Source: Catellatospora paridis (lineage in GTDB: Bacteria > Actinomycetota > Actinomycetes > Mycobacteriales > Micromonosporaceae). Taken from it: a stretch of DNA of 64,000 bases. The notes under the pieces were generated by a model. It ran no database searches. It saw only the letters and a list, made by a program, of their open reading frames with translations, and had not been told where the DNA came from. Of the stretch, positions 27,260 through 36,417 are shown in pieces (position 1 is the stretch's first letter; every line of letters begins with the position of its first letter). The position numbers and the translations under genes were made by a program. Location of the stretch: assembly GCF_009720365.1 (NCBI RefSeq), contig NZ_ML769312.1:124001-188000 (forward strand), in the 5' to 3' direction.

Positions 27260-28561
27260 TCAGCGCGGAACCTGCATGATGTGGTCACATCCGAAGAAGC
27301 TCGTGCCCGCGCCCGGTCCGAACCGACCCCGGACGCAGATCTCGACCGTGCCGGGCTGGATGCCGAGCTGGTCCGCTCGGGCGTGCAGCACACCGTCCTT
27401 GTCGCCGTCCCGGGTCTGCTCGTCGAGTTCGAAGGAGTCCTCGAGATGCACTTTGCCGTGCGCCTCCGGTGCTCCCGCGCCGGTGGCGATCAGCGGGCCG
27501 CGTACGCCGACGCGCACGGTGGCCGCCTGGATCTTCGCGGCGTCGAACGCCGACGGGTTGCCGTACTCGCCCGCGGCCGTGGTGAGCACGGCCATCGGCA
27601 CCACTCCCGGGTTGACCTGCACCGGGTTCTCGTGGCTGCCCGGCTTCACGTTGACGGTCACGGGTACGGCACAGTCGATGGCGAACGTCACGGACGCCGA
27701 GTTGTTGGCAGCGTTGAGGTCGGCGACTTTGGCCTTCTCCGGCACGACGGACGTCGTCACCGTCACCGTCTGGGCGCCGGCGGTGGTGCATACCACGCTG
27801 TAGTCTCCGGTCACCGTGGTCGGGCTGCCCACGGCGAGCCCGTCGACGTCGAACGTCCGGCCGGCGGGTGTGACCGTCACACCCGGCGACCCGGCCGCGG
27901 TCTGGGTCACGTCGGCGTCCGCGGGGCCGTCCGGGCCGAGGTTCGCGACGGCTGCTTTCACCTGGACCGCGACCGGCTTGCCGAGGACGCCGAGGGGGTC
28001 GCCGGACACCGTGGTCGAGGTGATCGCCAGATCGGCCTCGACACAGTCGGGATCGCCCGGGTGGGCGAGGCAGAACTCGCGCACCGCCGGACTCAGGTCC
28101 ACGGTGACGAGATCGGCCCCCGCTTGCAGGTCGCGTACGAGCATCGAGGCCGCGTCGGGGTCGAACGGGAGCGTGAGAACACCCGGCCCGTCGCGAAGCT
28201 CGAGTTCCTCGCCGCCCTGCGGCGCCTGCACGAGGTACCAGCGCGGATCCCACGCCTGGAGGGTGCCCGCGGCCGCCCCGTCCTCGTCCGTCAGCGACAG
28301 TCGAAGCAGCGGCGGGTCGCCGATGTGGGAGCGGGACCTGTGCTCGACGACCGAGGCGTCGAGCAGGGTGGCCGAGGTCGCGCCGAAGTTCAGCTGGACC
28401 AGGAAGGACTTCGACGGGTCGTCGTAGTCGTACTGCGGATGTGGGGCCGTCGCCGGGTCCACCGGATCTCCGGGTGCGGCGGTGGTGGACGTCACCGTGA
28501 CGGCGACGAGGGCTGCGGCGGCTGCGGCGATCACCGCGAGTGCGCGTCTGTTCGGTTTCAT
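27260..28561 (-). CDS. Secreted protein with a CARDB-like domain
   Basis: The 433-residue protein has a signal peptide (ALAVIAAAAAALVAVTVTS). An N-terminal region of about 130 residues follows (YDYDDPSKSFLVQLNFGATS). A CARDB/Ig-like domain at about 178-295 (ADLAITSTTVSGDP, ending ADLNAANNSASVTFAI) comes next, and then a C-terminal domain with GVVPMAVLTTA and FDAAKIQAATVRVGV. That last block is common in secreted actinobacterial proteins of unknown function. Its start lies only 10 bases after the stop of the zinc-peptidase gene, so the two are cotranscribed. It could be an adhesin or partner of the peptidase. Confidence 0.72.
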   Translation of the reverse strand: MKPNRRALAVIAAAAAALVAVTVTSTTAAPGDPVDPATAPHPQYDYDDPSKSFLVQLNFGATSATLLDASVVEHRSRSHIGDPPLLRLSLTDEDGAAAGTLQAWDPRWYLVQAPQGGEELELRDGPGVLTLPFDPDAASMLVRDLQAGADLVTVDLSPAVREFCLAHPGDPDCVEADLAITSTTVSGDPLGVLGKPVAVQVKAAVANLGPDGPADADVTQTAAGSPGVTVTPAGRTFDVDGLAVGSPTTVTGDYSVVCTTAGAQTVTVTTSVVPEKAKVADLNAANNSASVTFAIDCAVPVTVNVKPGSHENPVQVNPGVVPMAVLTTAAGEYGNPSAFDAAKIQAATVRVGVRGPLIATGAGAPEAHGKVHLEDSFELDEQTRDGDKDGVLHARADQLGIQPGTVEICVRGRFGPGAGTSFFGCDHIMQVPR

Positions 28562-28571
28562 CGCGGCCTCC

Positions 28572-30179
28572 TCAGCACGTTCCGGCGATGCAGTTGGCGA
28601 ACATCCAGTCCATCCGCCTGATGTCGGCGGCCTGCGGAGGTCGCTGATCCACGTTCATGAGATCGTTCTGAGTGGGGTCGGACAGCGACCAGGTACGTCC
28701 GCGGGTGTCGGTGAAGCTGCGGCAGTTCACGGGGCTCGGCGCTTCGTTCTGGCATTCGGCGGCGGTGTCGTACATGTTGGGGTGTGGGCGGTTCTCGAAG
28801 TAGCCGCCGTCGCAGGCGTTGCCGGCCTCCCTGCAGTACTCGTCGGCCAGGGCGAAAGCCGCATGGCCGGTCTCGTGCAGCACCGTGCTGAGGGAGGTGG
28901 GCGCGGAGGAGAACAGGCCGTTGTTGGCGCAGTCGCGGAACGCGTTGGTGTGCAGGATGGCGCCGGCGTCAGCCCAGGCGGCGTAATCGGTCGCCCAGTT
29001 CGCCGGCGGTGTGAGTACGCAGATGGTGCCCGGAGCGGTGCCGGCGTCGGCGTCACCGCGCTGGTCGGCGAGCCAGAAGTTGATGTGCTGCTGCTGGTCC
29101 AGGAAGTAGTTCTGGCCGTAGTAGGCGCCCTTGATCACGTCTGCCACGTTGGTGAGGAACGCCGGATCGTTGGAGCCGGTGTAGTTGTCGGTGTCGGCGA
29201 TGAAGACGATGTCGATGCTGTTGGCTCGGTCGCCGGTGAAGATGACGGGTATCGCCGCGCCCTGAGCGGGCGGTCCGAGCCGGGTCCGACGCCAACCGGT
29301 GAAGCGGGTGTCGGTGTCCTCCCGCGCGACGCACCCGTACTCGAGGTCCCCGGCGGGGACGTCGTGCACGATGAACTCGCCCATCGTCTTGTGATCGAGG
29401 ACGAGGTCGGGCGCGTCGGGCGCCGGCCCGGGCTGGTTCTGCACCCAGATCTCCAGTTTGTCGGCGATCTTCCTGCGGTCGACCAGGGCCGGGTTGCGAG
29501 CGGCGTCGAGCTCCATGTCGCCGACCTGGATCGCCCCGTCGAACGCCTCGACCTTGATCGTCACGTCGTCGCCGGGTTGCGGCCACAGCGGTGTGTGGGT
29601 GCAGCGCACGGTCAGCCCTGGAGCATCGGGCACCTCGACTTCGACGCGGAAGCTGAGCTCGGCGTCCCCGTCGCCTTCGTCGTTGCCGGTGACCGTCTTG
29701 GTCTGCGCGCAGGGGGTGCTGACCTCACCGGTCACCGCACACGGAGCAAGCGCGACCGTGAGGTCGAGATCGGTGCCGTCCTCGGCCGAGATGTCGCAGA
29801 GGTCGTCGCCGAAGTTGAAAAAGCCGTCCGATTCCGCCAGCACGATCTGCACGGTCGCCGTCGGCTGGACGTCCACGGGAACGTCCTTCTCGGCCTTCCA
29901 ATCGGTGGGCGATATCTCGTCCTCGTCCTCGATCTCACCGAAGTCGAAGTTCTGGCCGTTGATGACGACGCGCGCGTAGAAGTCCGACCCGTCCGTGCTG
30001 TCGGTGCAGCCCTGCTGCTTGACCTTCTCGATGACGACACGCAATTTCACCGTGTGCCCCGCCCATGCCGTCGGCGCGGAGACCTGCGTCGCGACAATCA
30101 TGCCGAGCGACGCGAGGAACGCGATTATTCTTCGCCGCCTCACTGATCCGCCACTGCCTGTTCCAAGAGACGGTTTCAT
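28572..30179 (-). CDS. Secreted zinc metallopeptidase (M64-like)
   Basis: The 535-residue protein has a signal peptide of about 40 residues (IIAFLASLGMIVATQVSA, cleaved after AWA). Two acidic beta domains (about 45-180 and 185-300) follow. The C-terminal catalytic domain begins near DIVFIADTDNYTG and contains HETGHAAFALADEY (HExxH at 435-439), as in the M64 IgA-peptidase-like family. Many Cys residues surround the site (ADEYCREAGNAC, ECQNEAPSPVNC), so disulfides are likely. The ATG at 30179 follows GGAGGGG. It is the first gene of an operon with the CARDB-like protein. The substrate is unknown; host-type IgA cleavage should not be assumed. Confidence 0.78.
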   Translation of the reverse strand: MKPSLGTGSGGSVRRRRIIAFLASLGMIVATQVSAPTAWAGHTVKLRVVIEKVKQQGCTDSTDGSDFYARVVINGQNFDFGEIEDEDEISPTDWKAEKDVPVDVQPTATVQIVLAESDGFFNFGDDLCDISAEDGTDLDLTVALAPCAVTGEVSTPCAQTKTVTGNDEGDGDAELSFRVEVEVPDAPGLTVRCTHTPLWPQPGDDVTIKVEAFDGAIQVGDMELDAARNPALVDRRKIADKLEIWVQNQPGPAPDAPDLVLDHKTMGEFIVHDVPAGDLEYGCVAREDTDTRFTGWRRTRLGPPAQGAAIPVIFTGDRANSIDIVFIADTDNYTGSNDPAFLTNVADVIKGAYYGQNYFLDQQQHINFWLADQRGDADAGTAPGTICVLTPPANWATDYAAWADAGAILHTNAFRDCANNGLFSSAPTSLSTVLHETGHAAFALADEYCREAGNACDGGYFENRPHPNMYDTAAECQNEAPSPVNCRSFTDTRGRTWSLSDPTQNDLMNVDQRPPQAADIRRMDWMFANCIAGTC

Positions 30180-30634
30180 GCCATTCCCCTCCTGAGTTGA
30201 ATTGATGCCAGAGTCGTCGGCCGCGTCCACGCTGCCCAAACAGGGATTTACATGCGATAGGGTCGATGCGATTCGGCATTGGGCCGTCGTCGACCGGGGG
30301 CCGGCATCGATGGCCGGCGGGAGGAAATGCGGGTGTTTCAGGCGAGCGCGAATAGGCGTATGGCCCAGTTCATTGCAACCCGCTGATGTGGCCTTTTGAA
30401 TCCTTCGAGCGGGTGACCCGATTCGGCCAGTCGCTGTCGGGCCGTGCCGGGGATTGTCGTCAGCGCCCATCCGGGCTATGACGAGGCTGGGAAACCGCGC
30501 CCGGTCGGCGTCGCGTACGGCGCGGATCGCATCGGAGAGCGCGCGGACTGAACCCACCGGCACCCGGGCTGCTGAGCTCGGCAGGCGACGTGGTCAGCGC
30601 CCGCCGGAGCGCGGCGTCGGGAGGGGGAGCGGCT
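30180..30634. other. 455-bp gene-free stretch
   Basis: This lies between the aldo/keto reductase stop and the start of the zinc-peptidase operon, both on the minus strand. It should hold the operon's promoter near the left end. No repeat, RNA gene or credible ORF is seen. Confidence 0.5.
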
Positions 30635-31618
30635 TCACTGAGGGACTGGTGAACGCTGCTCGATGAGGTTGCGCTGCTTCAGATCGGCCCACAGCGCGGC
30701 GGGGATCGGATGGTTGAACATGGCGATGTCAGCATCGAGCTGCTGCAGCGATCTCGCGCCGACGAGCACCGTCGCCACGGCGGGGTGCCCCAGCGGGAAC
30801 TGCAGCGCGGCCGCCCGCACCGGGACGCCATGAAGATCGCACACGCGTCGGATCGCCTCAGCTCGCGCCCTGACGTAGGCGGGCTGGTTCGGGGCGGTGG
30901 CTCCGGTGAGCAGGCCGTGATGCAGCACACCTGCTGCCATCACGCCGAGGCCCCATGCGGCGCAGCGAGGTAGCAGCAGGTCGAGGCCCGACTGATCCAG
31001 CAGGGTGTAGCGGCCCGCGATGAGAAAGCAGTCGAATCCCGGGTCGTGCTGGTTGCCGCGCCGTCCGATGGTGGCGTACTCGGCGAGCAGGCCGACGTGG
31101 TCGGTGCTGGCACTGATGGCGCCGATGGTGCCGGCGGCGCGCAGCTGGACGAGTGCCTTGTATCCGCCGCGCAGTGCCTCGTCGGCGCGACGGACCGGGT
31201 CGTGCAGGTGCACCACGTCGAGCCGGTCGGTGCCCAGGCGCCGCATGCTCTGCTCCAGGCTGCGGTGCACGCCGTCGTAGGTGAAGTCGAGCTGCTGGTC
31301 GTCGTCGGCGGTGGTGGGCTCGCCGAGCCAGAGGTAGGCGCTGCCCGCGGCGATGTGTTGGCCCACCTTGGTGGTGAGGACGAAGTCGTCGCGAGGTCGG
31401 GTGGCAAGTGCCAGGCCGGTGTGGCGTTCGGCGCTGCCGTCCCCGTACTGCGGAGCGGTGTCGAACAGGCGCAGGCCGCGTTGCCAGGCGCGGTCGATGA
31501 CCGCGGTCGCGTGATCCGGCTGGCCCGGAGCGAGCCGGCCGACTGCGGCCAGGTTGAGCCCCATTCGTGTCACCTGAAGCCCGCTACGCCCCAGGCGCAC
31601 TCTATGGCGATGGTTCAT
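30635..31618 (-). CDS. Aldo/keto reductase
   Basis: The 327-residue TIM-barrel oxidoreductase has the catalytic tetrad visible as Asp53 and Tyr58 (LFDTAPQYGDG), Lys84 (TTKVG) and His137 or His139 (VVHLHDP). Family hallmarks RSLEQSMRRLGTDRLDVVHL and VLVGARSLQQL are present. The branch resembles D-threo-aldose/L-fucose dehydrogenases, which oxidise or reduce free sugars with NAD(P). The ATG at 31618 follows GGAAGGA. It stands alone; the cofactor preference cannot be read with certainty. Confidence 0.87.
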   Translation of the reverse strand: MNHRHRVRLGRSGLQVTRMGLNLAAVGRLAPGQPDHATAVIDRAWQRGLRLFDTAPQYGDGSAERHTGLALATRPRDDFVLTTKVGQHIAAGSAYLWLGEPTTADDDQQLDFTYDGVHRSLEQSMRRLGTDRLDVVHLHDPVRRADEALRGGYKALVQLRAAGTIGAISASTDHVGLLAEYATIGRRGNQHDPGFDCFLIAGRYTLLDQSGLDLLLPRCAAWGLGVMAAGVLHHGLLTGATAPNQPAYVRARAEAIRRVCDLHGVPVRAAALQFPLGHPAVATVLVGARSLQQLDADIAMFNHPIPAALWADLKQRNLIEQRSPVPQ

Positions 31619-31763
31619 GCCGGATCCTTCCGCCGCTGATGCAGTATGAGCGCGAGCGGCGGTGGAGAGTCACCCAGGCCACCGCGACGGCTGTTAACCG
31701 CGGCGGCTATGGGGTGTTGCGCGGTGTCGTCGTGGGGGCCTGGACAGTCCTCGTCCGAGACGG

Positions 31764-32150
31764 TCACGTCCGACGCGGGAGGTAGGCGATCGCCTCCACC
31801 TCGACACGCAGGTCCGGATTGGCGAGCGCGGCCAGAACCGTCGATCGGGCGGGCAGCGGCTCGCCGAAGTATTCCCGGTAGATCGCATTGAACGGCGTGA
31901 ACAGCGTGGCGTCGAGCAGGAATGCATTCACCTTGCACACGTCGCCGAGGTCGCCGCCCGCGGCTCGGCAGACTGCCCGGAGGTTGTCGAGGACCGTGCG
32001 CACCTCGGCGTCGAAGTCGCCGGTGACGGTGCTGCCGTCAGGACGTATCGCCACCTGGCCCGAGATGAAGACGTAGTCGCCGGCGCGCGTGGCGTGTGAC
32101 AGCGGCACCGGCAGGGACGCGATCTCATCGCTGTGGATCTTCTCGATCAC
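31764..32150 (-). CDS. RidA-family protein (reactive enamine/imine deaminase-like)
   Basis: The 128-residue length and fold match RidA/YjgF/UK114 trimers: an N-terminal strand, FISGQVAIRPDG, LDNLRAVCRAAGGDL and the tail ARSTVLAALANPDLRVEVEAIA. The Arg in PARSTV corresponds to the carboxylate-binding Arg of active RidA proteins. The GTG start at 32150 has no Shine-Dalgarno, but TAGATT stands six bases before it, so the message is probably leaderless. Substrates are likely 2-aminoacrylate or similar, or a subfamily-specific compound. Confidence 0.85.
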   Translation of the reverse strand: MIEKIHSDEIASLPVPLSHATRAGDYVFISGQVAIRPDGSTVTGDFDAEVRTVLDNLRAVCRAAGGDLGDVCKVNAFLLDATLFTPFNAIYREYFGEPLPARSTVLAALANPDLRVEVEAIAYLPRRT

Positions 32151-32261
32151 CCGCAGAATCTAACATGTCGTGGTTGTCGACTTCCCAGGCGGCGCAGGCG
32201 GGAGACATCCGGCCGGTGCCATGACCAGGCGGAGCACCTCTTCAGGCACCCCTGTGCGGGT

Positions 32262-32663
32262 TCATCCCTGACCGAGCCGGTCCAGCTCCTCGAAGATGGT
32301 CAGCTGCAACCCGGCCGGGCCCGCCAGGCGGGAGTTGAGCGAGTTCCACGGGGTGCGCACCGGTTCGGCGATCAGCTCGGCGCCGTTGGCGACCAGCGTG
32401 GCGGTGACCGCGGCCGCGTCGCCCACCTGCAACGCGACCCTGACGTGCCCGGCCACGCGGCGGCCCACCTCGACCTCGTCGATGTATGCGGCGTGCGGCG
32501 GGTCGGCCAGCTCCAGTGTCGCCCGCCCCGCGTCGAGGATGGTGACCCGCCCGCCCGGGGACGTGAACGCGCCCAGCTCGCCCATGCCGAGCACGTCGCG
32601 GTAGAACCGCAGCGCCTGGTCGTAGTCGGGCGCCGTGACGACCAGCCGCAGCTCGCGAACCAT
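32262..32663 (-). CDS. VOC (glyoxalase/bleomycin-resistance) family protein
   Basis: The 133-residue protein has the paired beta-alpha-beta-beta-beta units of the vicinal oxygen chelate fold: LRLVVTAPDYDQALRFYRDV, then VTILDAGRATLELADPP, and a second half with VRVALQVGDAAAVTATL and a final AGLQLTIFEEL. Without structure the metal ligands and substrate cannot be fixed. The ATG at 32663 is chosen because GGGAGAAG precedes it; the longer frame adds an unrelated basic segment. Confidence 0.83.
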   Translation of the reverse strand: MVRELRLVVTAPDYDQALRFYRDVLGMGELGAFTSPGGRVTILDAGRATLELADPPHAAYIDEVEVGRRVAGHVRVALQVGDAAAVTATLVANGAELIAEPVRTPWNSLNSRLAGPAGLQLTIFEELDRLGQG

Positions 32664-32827
32664 GATTCTTCTCCCTCGCTTGTGTCCGTCCAGGCCAACC
32701 CGCAAGCCGGGAGGTTTATGCCGGGACCATGAGCGGGTCGCGGGCGGGGCATCGACGGGCTTTGCAGCGGCGGGTGGGCTGGTAAGTCCCGAGACGGGGC
32801 GCGGCACGCGGCCGCGCTCCGCCCGAT

Positions 32828-32859
32828 CGTGGCTCCGCCTGCACCCCGGCGGAGCCACG
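32828..32859. terminator. Hairpin upstream of the hydrolase remnant
   Basis: A perfect 12-bp stem (32828-32839 with 32848-32859) with an 8-base loop. No intact gene ends here; it may be left over from a lost neighbour. Confidence 0.45.
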
Positions 32860-32873
32860 ACCTGCCTCACACC

Positions 32874-33133
32874 ACGGCTTCGGTCTTCGTCGTCCGCAAG
32901 GACGGCAACGGCAAGTACGTCTTCGCCGGTCGATCTCGCCGGAGAATCGCCCCCCGGGGGAGTGCCCTGTCGGTCACTCCGTCTACGACATCGCGGGCGC
33001 CTGGTTCGCCCTGTCGACGCTGATCGAGACCAGCCGGACCCTCGGCCGCGACCAGGCCAAGATCCCCGTCTGGCAGGAGCGGCTGGACAACCTGCCGCCG
33101 TACCTCATCAACAGCGACGCTGGCCTGCCCTGA
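32874..33133 (+). pseudogene. C-terminal fragment of a glycoside hydrolase (GH95-like), frameshifted
   Basis: Frame one reads ASVFVVRKDGNGKYVF. After a one-base shift near 32930 the next frame reads SPENRPPGECPVGHSVYD, then AWFALSTLIETSRTLGRDQ and IPVWQERLDNLPPYLINSD before a stop at 33133. SPEN followed by an (A/L)L..LI..SR.LG pattern and a (W)...LD.LPPY..N..G tail is the arrangement of GH95-like and related (alpha/alpha)6-barrel hydrolases. All N-terminal and most catalytic sequence is missing. The family assignment is from memory and moderate; the decay is clear. Confidence 0.55.
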
Positions 33134-33226
33134 TCAACCCGGCAGGCGGGCCGCAGCCGTGCCCGACCGGCGGTGCCGCCGGTAGGTGCCGCACTGGGCC
33201 ACCGCACGCGGCGGTGACGTCATGTC

Positions 33227-33256
33227 TTGACACCCAAAGGGGAGGAGGGGACTATC
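33227..33256 (+). promoter_or_regulatory. Putative promoter of the beta-helix gene
   Basis: A perfect TTGACA (33227-33232), an 18-base spacer and ACTATC (33251-33256). The following 35 bases are unusually AT-rich for this genome and lead to AGGAGG five bases before the GTG at 33302. Confidence 0.5.
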
Positions 33257-33301
33257 GAAAGTCATATATCCTATGGGATCTACGATTTACAGGAGGCGGT
33301 C

Positions 33302-36300
33302 GTGTCGTCCCGCTCCAAACCCCTACTTGCCGGCATCACGGCACTCACCGCCGGAGCCGTCCTGACAGGCCTGCTGGTCATGCCCGATGCACCGGCGGCT
33401 GCCGCCGCTGCGGTCACCCTCTACGCGTCCCCGGCCGGTGCCGGATCGTCGTGCACCCTGGCGGCGCCGTGTTCCCTGACGGGCGCGCAAGGCGCGGTAC
33501 GCGCCGCACGGGCCGCTGATCCCGGCGCCGACGTGCAGGTGCAGCTCGCAGACGGCACCTACCGGTTGGCGAGCACCTGGAAGTTCACCGCCGCCGACTC
33601 GGGCAGCGCCGGACATCCCGTGGTGTGGCGTGCCGCGCCCGGCGCAGCCCCGGTTGTCTCCGGCGCAACCCGGGTGACGGGCTGGGCGCAGGAGGGCACG
33701 AGCGGCCTGTGGTCCGCACCGGTGCCCGCGGGCAGCGAGACCCGGCAGGTGTACGTCGACGGCAAGAAGGCGCCGGTGGCCGGCGCTGCCCTGGCGGACC
33801 TCGGCTGGAACGGAAGCTGGGTCGGGTCGTCCTCGGGATACGACATCAACGGCGACGCCGCCGCGAAGGCATGGTTCGGGGCGCGATCGGCGGCCGAGGT
33901 CGCGAAGGTGGAGTTCGACTATCCGGGTGGCAACGGCCCGTGGACGCAGTCGCGCTGCCGGGTCGCGAGCTACACGACAGCGACGGCGACACTGTCGATG
34001 GCGCAGCCGTGCTGGACGAACGTGACCAACCGGGCCGCGTTCAGCCAGGGCAGCGGCGGACTGCCCTCGATGTCGGTGAACACCAAGCCGACCCGGGTCG
34101 ACAACGCCCGGGCGCTGCTCAGCCCGGGGGAGTGGTTCCTGGACTCGAGCGCGTCCAGGCTGTACTACCAGCCGGAGTCCTGGCAGCAGATGCCGAACCT
34201 CGCCGTGGAACTGCCGCGCCTGGAGACGCTGCTGCAGGGCGCGGGCACGCTCGCCAACCCGCTGCACGACATCACGTTCACCGGGTTGCAGTTCTCCTAC
34301 GCGACCTGGAACGACCCTTCCCGCCCGCACGGCTTCTCCGACGTGCAGAGCAACCTGCGCATCACCGAGGGCCGAAACCAGGGTATGTGCACGTTCTCGA
34401 ACCCGGCGGGCAGCTGCCCGTGGGGCGCGCTGACCCAGCCGCTGGGCAACGTCGCGTTCACCGCGACGACCAACCTCACCCTGACCGGCAACCGCTTCGT
34501 CAACCTCGGCGGAGCCGGCCTGAGCGTCATGTACGGCGCCCGCGACACCGTCATCCGGGGCAACGAGTTCACCGACATCTCCTCGACGGCGCTGCTGCTG
34601 GGCTGCACCTACGACCCGACGCCGACGAACGCGTCCGAGGCGCAGGGCATCAAGAACCGCTGCACACCCGATCCCGCGGCGGTCGCGGGCGACAGCATCG
34701 GTCTGAACGAGATCCTCACCAACACCACCGTGTCCGACAACGTGATCCACCACATCGGCACCGACTACTCCTCCGCGTGCGGCATCACGCTGCTGTTCTC
34801 CCGCGGCACGAAGATCACGAACAACGTGCTCTACGACCTGCCGTACACGGCGATCACGGCCGGAGTCATCCAGGGCCACGTGGATCAGGCGAGCACCCCG
34901 CAGAACTCCACCAACATCAACGAGAACAACACCATCAGCAACAACCTCTTCCACGACTACATGTCGGTACGCCACGACGGCGGCGCGATCTACGCCGAGG
35001 GCCACCAGGCCGGCTACGTCCACCGGACCGACGGGTCCCTCGACCCCGTCGCGACGCTCGCGAAGGGTCTACAGGTCAAGGGCAACGTCGCGTTCAATGG
35101 CCGGTCCACCAACTTCACCTACTACGACGACGCAGGCTCCGAATGGATCAACTGGGAAGGCAACGTCGCGTTCAGTGCCGGCGGCGCCGCGCAGGGCGGG
35201 TGCAGCGCCACCGGCCACTTCTGGATCCGGAACAACTACTTCTCCGCCCCGCACCAGTCGTACGCCTGCAACCCGCCGATCGACTCGAACGCCTCCGGCA
35301 ACGTCTCGATCCCGGCGACACCCGGACCCGGTCACATACCGACGCCCATCCTCGCGGCCGCCGGGCTCACCTCCGCATATGTCGCCCAGCCCGTCGCGGG
35401 CACCCCGGAGGTCCGCTACATCTCCCCGACGAACGCCGCCCAGGTGCTCATCGGCGGGCACGGCTTCACCGCGACGACACCCGTCTACGTCAAGAACGTG
35501 CGGGTCACCGGCGTCCAGTTCGTCTCCGGCGGATTCCTGGTCGTGCCCATCCCGTCCGGCACCACGGCAGGCGACATCCGCGTCGGTGACGGCGGCGGGC
35601 CGGTGACCTCGGGCCGCATCGACGACACCGACAGCCGCATCGGCTACAACGGCTTCACCCTGCAGTCGGGCCGGACGTATGGCGACCTCAACGGCGACGT
35701 GCACTTCGCCACCGCCAACGGGTCCACCGCCACGCTGACTTTCACCGGCACCGGCATCGCCGTCTACGGCGAGCAGAACACCGACCAGGGCAACCTCGGT
35801 ATCAGCATCGACGGCAGTGCACAGCAGGTCGTCAGCACCCTGCCCGCGGACGGGGTACGCCACGCGAACGTCGCCGTGTTCAGCAGGACCGGGCTCAGCG
35901 CGGGCACGCACACGATCGTGGTCACCAAACTGTCCGGCTCCTACGCGGTGCTCGACGGCTTCTCGGTCACCAACACCGGCCCGACCACGACACGTCTCGA
36001 CGACACCGACAGCCGCATCGGCTACAACGGCTTCACCCTGCAGTCGGGTCGGACGTTCGGCGACCTCAACGGCGACGTGCACTACGCGACCGCCAACGGG
36101 TCCACCGCCACGCTGACTTTCACCGGCACCGGCATCGCCGTCTACGGCGAGCAGAACACCGACCAGGGCAACCTCGGCATCAGCATCGACGGCAGTGCAC
36201 AGCAGGTCGTCAGCACCCTGCCCGCGGACGGGGTACGCCACGCGAACGTCGCCGTGTTCAGCAGGACCGGGCTCAGCGCGGGCACGCACACGATCGTGGT

Positions 36301-36358
36301 CACCAAACTGTCCGGCTCCTACGCGGTGCTCGACGGATTCACGGTGACAGCCGGCTGA
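33302..36358 (+). CDS. Secreted right-handed beta-helix protein (GH141-like) with two C-terminal repeats
   Basis: The 1018-residue protein has an Ala-rich signal peptide (about 1-36). A beta-helix region at about 38-690 opens with the DUF1565-like LYASPAGAGSSCTLAAPCSL and carries repeated turns such as NLTLTGNRFVNLGGAGLSV and TTVSDNVIHHIG. An IPT-like segment follows (about 700-770, VRYISPTNAAQVLIGGHGF), then two 126-residue repeats. The acidic segments VRHDGGAIYAEG and YYDDAGSEWINWEGN lie where GH141 enzymes carry catalytic residues; GH141 is a suggestion only. The GTG at 33302 is set by AGGAGG and the signal peptide. Plant or microbial polysaccharide is the likely target. Confidence 0.78.
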   Translation: MSSRSKPLLAGITALTAGAVLTGLLVMPDAPAAAAAAVTLYASPAGAGSSCTLAAPCSLTGAQGAVRAARAADPGADVQVQLADGTYRLASTWKFTAADSGSAGHPVVWRAAPGAAPVVSGATRVTGWAQEGTSGLWSAPVPAGSETRQVYVDGKKAPVAGAALADLGWNGSWVGSSSGYDINGDAAAKAWFGARSAAEVAKVEFDYPGGNGPWTQSRCRVASYTTATATLSMAQPCWTNVTNRAAFSQGSGGLPSMSVNTKPTRVDNARALLSPGEWFLDSSASRLYYQPESWQQMPNLAVELPRLETLLQGAGTLANPLHDITFTGLQFSYATWNDPSRPHGFSDVQSNLRITEGRNQGMCTFSNPAGSCPWGALTQPLGNVAFTATTNLTLTGNRFVNLGGAGLSVMYGARDTVIRGNEFTDISSTALLLGCTYDPTPTNASEAQGIKNRCTPDPAAVAGDSIGLNEILTNTTVSDNVIHHIGTDYSSACGITLLFSRGTKITNNVLYDLPYTAITAGVIQGHVDQASTPQNSTNINENNTISNNLFHDYMSVRHDGGAIYAEGHQAGYVHRTDGSLDPVATLAKGLQVKGNVAFNGRSTNFTYYDDAGSEWINWEGNVAFSAGGAAQGGCSATGHFWIRNNYFSAPHQSYACNPPIDSNASGNVSIPATPGPGHIPTPILAAAGLTSAYVAQPVAGTPEVRYISPTNAAQVLIGGHGFTATTPVYVKNVRVTGVQFVSGGFLVVPIPSGTTAGDIRVGDGGGPVTSGRIDDTDSRIGYNGFTLQSGRTYGDLNGDVHFATANGSTATLTFTGTGIAVYGEQNTDQGNLGISIDGSAQQVVSTLPADGVRHANVAVFSRTGLSAGTHTIVVTKLSGSYAVLDGFSVTNTGPTTTRLDDTDSRIGYNGFTLQSGRTFGDLNGDVHYATANGSTATLTFTGTGIAVYGEQNTDQGNLGISIDGSAQQVVSTLPADGVRHANVAVFSRTGLSAGTHTIVVTKLSGSYAVLDGFTVTAG
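35621..36355 (+). repeat. Two near-identical 378-bp repeats within the beta-helix gene
   Basis: The copies start at 35621 and 35999 (GACGACACCGACAGCCGCAT in both) and differ at only a few bases over their length. Each encodes a 126-residue beta-rich module starting DDTDSRIGYNGFTLQSGRT. Identity at silent positions implies recent duplication or gene conversion. Confidence 0.85.
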
Positions 36359-36369
36359 TGTCGGCCGGT

Positions 36370-36417
36370 CGAGGCGGGGTGACGGCGTGGAACTCCCACG
36401 GTCGTCACCCCGCCTCG
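36370..36417. terminator. Bidirectional terminator
   Basis: A perfect 15-bp stem (36370-36384 with 36403-36417) with an 18-base loop between the convergent beta-helix and GH18 genes. The right arm includes the last codons and stop of the GH18 gene. Confidence 0.75.
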
